A stretch of 64,000 bases of DNA. It comes from Streptomyces sp. S465. GTDB taxonomy: Bacteria; Actinomycetota; Actinomycetes; Streptomycetales; Streptomycetaceae. The notes under the pieces were generated by a model. That model was not told the origin of the DNA. It made no database searches and saw only the letters and a program-made list of their open reading frames with translations. This document shows, one piece after another, positions 60,032 to 64,000 of the stretch. Location: assembly GCF_026898115.1 (NCBI RefSeq), contig NZ_CP114036.1, forward strand, positions 2,356,001-2,420,000. The letters are read 5' to 3'. Each line of letters begins with the position of its first letter. Within the stretch, counting starts at the first letter, position 1. The position numbers were made by a program, and so were the translations under genes.

Positions 60032-60670
60032 CTACTCCCCCTTGGGGAAGGCGCGCTGGACGAAGGAGGCGATGTGGTCGTGGAGCGCGCGGGCCGCGCC
60101 GTCGGCGTCGCCGTCGCACGCGCGGGCCAGGATCTCCCGGTGCTCACGGGCCTCCTGCTCCCAGGAGGGCACCGCCTGCCAGGCGACGGCGGAGACCAGC
60201 GCCGCCTGGTCGCGCAGCTCGTCGAGCATCCGGGTCAGCAGGGGGTTGCCGCAGGACCGGTAGAGGGCCCGGTGGAAATCGCGGTTGGCGAGCGACCGGC
60301 CGGCCGGATCGGCGGCGGCGTCCGACCGCTCCAGCGCGGCCCCGGCGTCCTCCAGCCCGGCCCCGGCGGCGACGGTCCGGCGCAGCGCCTCGGGCTCCAG
60401 GAGCAGCCGCACATCGTAGACGGCGTGCGCCATCGCGGTGTCGACGGTCCTGACGGTGGCCCCCTTGTACTCGCTCATCACCACGAGCCCACGCCCCGCG
60501 AGCGTCTTGAGCGCCTCCCGTACGGGCGTCTTGGACACCCCGAACTGCGCGGCCAGTTCGGCCTCCACCAGCGGCTGCCCGGGGCGCAGCTGCCCGGTGA
60601 GGATCGCGCGCTTGACCGCCTCCTGCACGTACTGGGTACGGGAGGGGATCGGGCTCGGTGCGATGTCCAT
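60032..60670 (-). CDS. GntR family transcriptional regulator (FCD domain)
   Basis: A 212-residue FadR-subfamily regulator. The winged-helix domain spans residues 10-75 (RTQYVQEAVKRAILTGQLRPGQPLVEAELAAQFGVSKTPVREALKTLAGRGLV). The FCD effector domain has metal/ligand residues in LANRDFHRALYRSCGNPLLTRML and REHREILARACDGD. It begins 78 bases beyond the DapA-type start and probably controls the downstream dehydratase/aldolase genes. Confidence 0.92.
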   Translation of the reverse strand: MDIAPSPIPSRTQYVQEAVKRAILTGQLRPGQPLVEAELAAQFGVSKTPVREALKTLAGRGLVVMSEYKGATVRTVDTAMAHAVYDVRLLLEPEALRRTVAAGAGLEDAGAALERSDAAADPAGRSLANRDFHRALYRSCGNPLLTRMLDELRDQAALVSAVAWQAVPSWEQEAREHREILARACDGDADGAARALHDHIASFVQRAFPKGE

Positions 60671-60714
60671 GGACGGCTCTCAGGTGGCTCGGATGGCTCG
60701 CAGAATTCGCATAT

Positions 60715-60750
60715 CGCGTCTCATATATGACGTACGAAGTACGACGCGAT
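60715..60750. promoter_or_regulatory. Likely GntR operator region
   Basis: A perfect palindrome TCATATATGA (60721-60730) lies inside CGCGTC ... GACGCG flanks, next to a GTACGAAGTAC inverted repeat, 50-80 bases upstream of the GntR start. The only A/T-rich palindrome here, it suits an autoregulatory FadR-type site. Confidence 0.55.
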
Positions 60751-60898
60751 GAAGTTAGGGCGGCCCCGGGGCTGCGTCAACGGTTCTGACGGAAAATCGC
60801 GCAGGCCGCCACATGCCGGGCACTCCGAGGATCTGCCAAGCCGTCCCGGGAACCCGCCACCGTAAAAGGGCGGCGGGTTCCGGGCCGGATCTCAGCGC

Positions 60899-62098
60899 TC
60901 AGCCCAGCTCGGCCAGGGCGGTGCGGACCGCCGTGAGGTCCTGGTCCGAGGCCAGGCCCGCGTGGTACAGCCGGATCTCGTCCGCGCCGAGCTCCACCGC
61001 GTGGGCCGCGTCCTGGGCCAGCGTGGCCGGGCTGCCGCCCATCCCCGTGACCACCGTGAAGTTGGCGGCGAGCACGGTCCGTTCGGTCCGGTGCGGGGCG
61101 AAGGGCGGCAGGATCGCCGAGCGCGCTGCCTCGCCCCCCGTGCACGGCAGCACGACGCCGTCCGCCTGGGACAGCACCTGGGCCGGGTCCACGCCGACGT
61201 TGGCGCCGAGCCGGTGCGGGGCCGGGTCGGCGTGCAGCAGCACCCGGAAATCCTTCGCCGCCGCGGCCCTTACGGCGGCCACGGCCTCGGCCCGCAGACC
61301 GCCGGCGATCCGGTCCCGCCAGGCCGCGAAGAGCGCGGCGCGGTCGGCGCCGAGCAGCTTGACGACCTCGGCCCACTCCCCCGCGCGGTCACCGCCGTCC
61401 GCGGTGGTCCCGCCCGCCCACACCGGGCGCAGGGCGCGCAGGACCGCCTGGCGCAGCTCCTCGGCGTCGGCTCCGAGTTCCGCATAGCCCGCACCGCAGC
61501 TCTCGCAGAAGCACAGCGACATCAGGTACTGGCCGGCGCCGCCCAGCGGCACCCCGCCGATCTTGTCGTGGGCGTGCAGATGGGCGAGCCCGTACCAGCC
61601 GCAGGACTCCAGCTCCACCCCCCGGGTGCCGGGCCGCACGGCGGCCTCGGCGGCCAGGTCCACCAGATAGGCGCGCACCTCGGGGCGGGCGATGCACGGC
61701 GCCCACGGGTAGCGGTCGCCATAGGCGTTGCGCACGGCGATCCGGGGGTGCTCCTCGCCCAGCCGGGAGTTGTGCGCGAGCACCACCCAGGAGTGGACCT
61801 CAAGCCCGGCGTCGGCCAGCGCGGCGGCGGCCTCGCCGTACGGGTCGTCGCCCGGCACCCACGACTGCTGGTACGGGCGCAGCTCGCGGCCCCGCCAGCG
61901 CTCGGCGTCCGGCGGGTAGAGCACGGCGGCGTGCCGGGCGGTGACGACGCGGTGGTCCGGGTGACGCGGGGTCAGGGCCCGGGTGGAGTGGTAGGCGGAG
62001 GCCAGGGTCACCTGCTGGACGCCGAGGTCGGCGATGCGGCGCGCGGCGTCCGGGTCTCCGACGACGTCCCAGGGGTAGACGAACGCGGAGGCTCTCAC
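60899..62098 (-). CDS. Unknown protein in sugar-acid operon, Cys-rich insert, TIM-barrel-like
   Basis: A 399-residue protein from GTG 62098, overlapping the KdgD-like stop (GTGA). Segments suggest a (beta/alpha)8 barrel: ASAFVYPWDVVGDPDAARRIADLGVQQVTLASAYHS, AGLEVHSWVVLAHNSRLGEEHP, TRGVELESCGWYGLAHLHAHDKIGG. A CFCESC cluster in the middle could hold zinc. The layout resembles glycosidase-like or sugar-phosphate isomerase-like barrels, but no family was recognised. Coupling to a KdgD gene suggests a role with sugar acids. Confidence 0.75.
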   Translation of the reverse strand: MRASAFVYPWDVVGDPDAARRIADLGVQQVTLASAYHSTRALTPRHPDHRVVTARHAAVLYPPDAERWRGRELRPYQQSWVPGDDPYGEAAAALADAGLEVHSWVVLAHNSRLGEEHPRIAVRNAYGDRYPWAPCIARPEVRAYLVDLAAEAAVRPGTRGVELESCGWYGLAHLHAHDKIGGVPLGGAGQYLMSLCFCESCGAGYAELGADAEELRQAVLRALRPVWAGGTTADGGDRAGEWAEVVKLLGADRAALFAAWRDRIAGGLRAEAVAAVRAAAAKDFRVLLHADPAPHRLGANVGVDPAQVLSQADGVVLPCTGGEAARSAILPPFAPHRTERTVLAANFTVVTGMGGSPATLAQDAAHAVELGADEIRLYHAGLASDQDLTAVRTALAELG

Positions 62099-63036
62099 CG
62101 CGCCTCACCGTCTCCGATCAGCGCCATACCGCGCTCGATCAGCTCGGCCAGCTCCTTGACGTGGGCGGGGCTGGGCTCGCTCAGCGGCGGCCGCACCTCG
62201 CCCACGTCCAGCCCGCGCAGCCGGACCCCCGCCTTGACCAGCGACACGGCGTAGCCGCGGCCCTGGTTGCGGAGTTCGACCAGCGGCCGGTAGAAGCCGT
62301 CGAGCAGCTTGTTGACGGTCGCGTCGTCGCCCGACAGGAGCGCCTCACGGAAGGCGAGGGCGATCTCGGGGACGAAGCAGAAGACGGCGGAGGAGTAGAG
62401 CGTCACGCCGATCCCGCGGTAGGCGAGGCCGGTCAGTTCGGCGGTCGGCAGCCCGTTGAAGTAGCGGAAGTCCGCGCCCTCGTCCTCCGCCCGCACCGCG
62501 CTCACGATGCGCTGCATCAGGTCGAGGTCGCCGATGCCGTCCTTGAGGCCGATGACGCCGGGCACCTTGGCGAGCCGGGCCACGGACTGCGGGGTGAGGA
62601 CGGCGTTGTCCCGCTGGTAGACGATGATGTCGAGGTCGGTGGCGCCCGCGAGGGCGCTGTAGTGGCGGATCAGCCCTTCCTGGTCGGCCACCACCAGATA
62701 CGGCGGCATGGCGAGCAGCCCGTCCGCCCCGGCGCGCTCGGCGAGCTTGGCGTAACGGATCGCCAGCGCGGTCCCGTACCCGGCGCCCGCCACCACCGGC
62801 ACCCGCCCGGCGGCCTCCTCCACGGCGACCGCGACGCAGTCGTGGAACTCCTCCGGGGTCAGGGCGTGGAACTCGCCCGTGCCGCAGCACGCGAAGACGG
62901 CCCCCGCCCCCGCCTCGATCCCGGCGCGCACGTGCGCGCGGTAGACCTCCAGGTCCAGGGCGCCATCGGGACCGTAGGCGGTCACGGGGAAGAACAGCAG
63001 ACCCTCAAGGCGCTCGCCGAGTGAAGTCGAGGTCAC
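62095..63036 (-). CDS. 5-dehydro-4-deoxyglucarate dehydratase (KdgD-like)
   Basis: A 313-residue DapA-superfamily enzyme from GTG 63036, with AGGGAGAAG upstream. Marks: GLLFFPVTAYGPDGALDLEVYRAHV, GAVFACCGTGEFHALTPEEF, IIVYQRDNAVLT with the Tyr, GVIGLKDGIGDLDLMQRI with the catalytic Lys, and FYRPLVELRNQGRGYAVSLVKAGVRLRG, a C-terminal signature of KdgD. It dehydrates and decarboxylates 5-keto-4-deoxyglucarate to 2-oxoglutarate semialdehyde. Its 3' end overlaps the unknown barrel gene. Confidence 0.92.
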   Translation of the reverse strand: MTSTSLGERLEGLLFFPVTAYGPDGALDLEVYRAHVRAGIEAGAGAVFACCGTGEFHALTPEEFHDCVAVAVEEAAGRVPVVAGAGYGTALAIRYAKLAERAGADGLLAMPPYLVVADQEGLIRHYSALAGATDLDIIVYQRDNAVLTPQSVARLAKVPGVIGLKDGIGDLDLMQRIVSAVRAEDEGADFRYFNGLPTAELTGLAYRGIGVTLYSSAVFCFVPEIALAFREALLSGDDATVNKLLDGFYRPLVELRNQGRGYAVSLVKAGVRLRGLDVGEVRPPLSEPSPAHVKELAELIERGMALIGDGEAR

Positions 63037-63111
63037 GGGCTTCTCCCTGTCGCGTACACGGACCCGCCGTCAGCCGCCCGACGAAGTGTGCACGTTTCTG
63101 ATCGTCATCTA

Positions 63112-63123
63112 CATTCGTGAACG
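63112..63123. promoter_or_regulatory. Candidate operator CATTCGTGAACG in the KdgD/Udh divergent region
   Basis: An inverted-repeat-like 12-mer, one base different from the reverse complement of the site at 55178. It lies 76 bases upstream of the KdgD-like start, inside the 271-bp divergent gap. Confidence 0.4.
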
Positions 63124-63307
63124 CGCTCACCGTAAGGCAGCCCTCTGTCACCGGTCAAGGGTGCGGACGGGGCACGCACCCTTGACGGTCCATCCGTCGA
63201 TCCTTACGGTGTCCATGAATCTGAACCACATACACGAATAAAAACCCCATACGCCCGCTTCCGCGCATCACACGACCCGATAAGCCCCTTACGGAGGAGA
63301 TCCGCCC

Positions 63308-64000
63308 ATGCCCGCTCCCCGCACCGTCCTCCTCACCGGCGCCGCCGGCGGCATGGGCACCTTGATGCGCGAGCTGCTGCCGTCGTACGGATATCGGCTG
63401 CGGCTGCTCGACCAGCTCCCCATCGAGGGCGAGCCGGACGCGATCACCGCGGATCTGTCCGACCGGGACGCCCTGGGCGAAGCCGTACGGGGCGTCGACG
63501 CGATCATCCATCTCGCGGGCATCTCCCTGGAAGCCCCGTTCGAGAAGATCCTGCGGGCCAATATCGAGGGCACGTACAACCTGTACGAGGCGGCCCGCGA
63601 GGCGGGCGTCCGCCGGATCGTCTTCGCCTCCAGCAACCACGCCGTCGGCTTCACGCCGCGCCCGGCCGAGACCCCCGTGTCCGGCGACGCGCTCATCCCG
63701 CTCGACACCCCGCGCCGCCCCGACACCTTCTACGGGCTGTCGAAGTCGTTCGGCGAGGACCTGGCCTCGCTCTACTGGGACAAGCACGGCATCGAGACGG
63801 TCGCCATCCGCATCGGCTCCTGCTTCCCCGAGCCGACGACGGTCCGCATGCTGTCCATCTGGATGAGCCCGGCGGACGGCGCCCGGCTGCTCCACGCCGC
63901 CCTTACGGCGGAGAACGTGGGCTACACCCTGGTCTACGGCAGCTCGGCCAACACCCGCCTGTGGTGGGACCTTTCCTCGGCCCGCGCCCTGGGGTACGAG
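63308..64000 (+). CDS. Uronate dehydrogenase-like NAD-dependent epimerase-fold protein (3' truncated by window)
   Basis: 231 residues are visible from ATG 63308, with ACGGAGGAG upstream. It shows the Rossmann TGAAGGMGTLMREL, ADLSDRDALGEAVRGVDAIIHLAG, the Tyr-Lys pair in YGLSKSFGEDLASLY, VFASSNHAVGF and IRIGSCFPEP. This is the uronate dehydrogenase pattern: it oxidises galacturonate or glucuronate to aldarolactone, feeding the KdgD branch. It is divergent from the KdgD-like operon, with the shared control region between. Confidence 0.9.
   Translation, partial: MPAPRTVLLTGAAGGMGTLMRELLPSYGYRLRLLDQLPIEGEPDAITADLSDRDALGEAVRGVDAIIHLAGISLEAPFEKILRANIEGTYNLYEAAREAGVRRIVFASSNHAVGFTPRPAETPVSGDALIPLDTPRRPDTFYGLSKSFGEDLASLYWDKHGIETVAIRIGSCFPEPTTVRMLSIWMSPADGARLLHAALTAENVGYTLVYGSSANTRLWWDLSSARALGYE

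Overview
The window is about 72% G+C or higher by eye, with strong third-position G/C, frequent GTG starts and genes joined by 4-base ATGA/GTGA overlaps. Together with family names typical of the genus (SCO1860-type LAETG protein, poly-HAMP hybrid kinase, DUF6286/AmaP/Asp23 cluster, PHO-box phosphate transporter next to cobalamin genes and ectABCD), this points to a Streptomyces chromosome, probably core or near-core. The order pitH2 - small membrane protein - cob genes - LAETG protein - amidohydrolase - sigma factor - ectABCD recalls the Streptomyces coelicolor SCO1845-SCO1867 region (from memory). No phage, plasmid, insertion sequence, CRISPR array, tRNA or rRNA was found.

Layout. 1-3.1 kb: end of a SURF1 gene, a GH15 glucoamylase/trehalase-like enzyme and an atypical SDR. 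3.1-4.0 kb: a non-coding block with an A-B-B-A array of about 88-bp repeats and a roughly 106-bp imperfect inverted repeat. 4.0-7.6 kb: envelope-stress cluster (AmaP-like, DUF6286, two Asp23/Gls24 proteins, a small membrane protein) with a divergent Asp23-like companion. 7.6-14.7 kb: a response regulator overlapping a 1528-residue poly-HAMP hybrid histidine kinase, divergent from an ATPase-GAF-SpoIIE phosphatase. 14.9-22 kb: enoyl-CoA hydratase, small HTH protein, ABC-F protein with a possible 7-residue leader peptide, a 483-residue protein of unknown function, alpha/beta hydrolase, class II aldolase. 22.2-23.9 kb: PHO box and low-affinity phosphate transporter.

24.0-33.9 kb: a cobalamin riboswitch followed by a short ORF and cobD, cobQ, a fused ChlI/ChlD chelatase subunit, cobO, cobB, a CobE/CbiG-C protein, a degenerate CbiX and a CobC-like aminotransferase. 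cobN and all corrin methyltransferases are missing from the locus, and the CbiX copy has lost its expected metal-binding histidines. 34-38.3 kb: LAETG surface protein, amidohydrolase, sigma factor and co-transcribed membrane protein. 38.6-41.9 kb: complete ectABCD operon ending in a textbook terminator.

42-64 kb is mainly a pectin and sugar-acid catabolic region. It encodes secreted PL9-like and PL1 pectate lyases, a rhamnogalacturonan acetylesterase, a sugar ABC importer (binding protein and two permeases, no ATPase), a Gfo/Idh oxidoreductase, a DUF6807 protein, an IlvD/Edd dehydratase, two DapA-superfamily enzymes (one KdgD-like), a uronate dehydrogenase-like protein (cut by the window end), a ketoglutarate-semialdehyde dehydrogenase-like ALDH, and IclR and GntR regulators. 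Read together, the enzymes look like two routes (uronate through KdgD; pentonate or related acid through IlvD/Edd plus DapA) that meet at 2-oxoglutarate semialdehyde, oxidised by the ALDH. A nearly identical 16-bp site lies in the ALDH/IclR divergent promoter (44792) and 12 kb away upstream of the transporter (57195), suggesting that one IclR regulator ties the two loci together.
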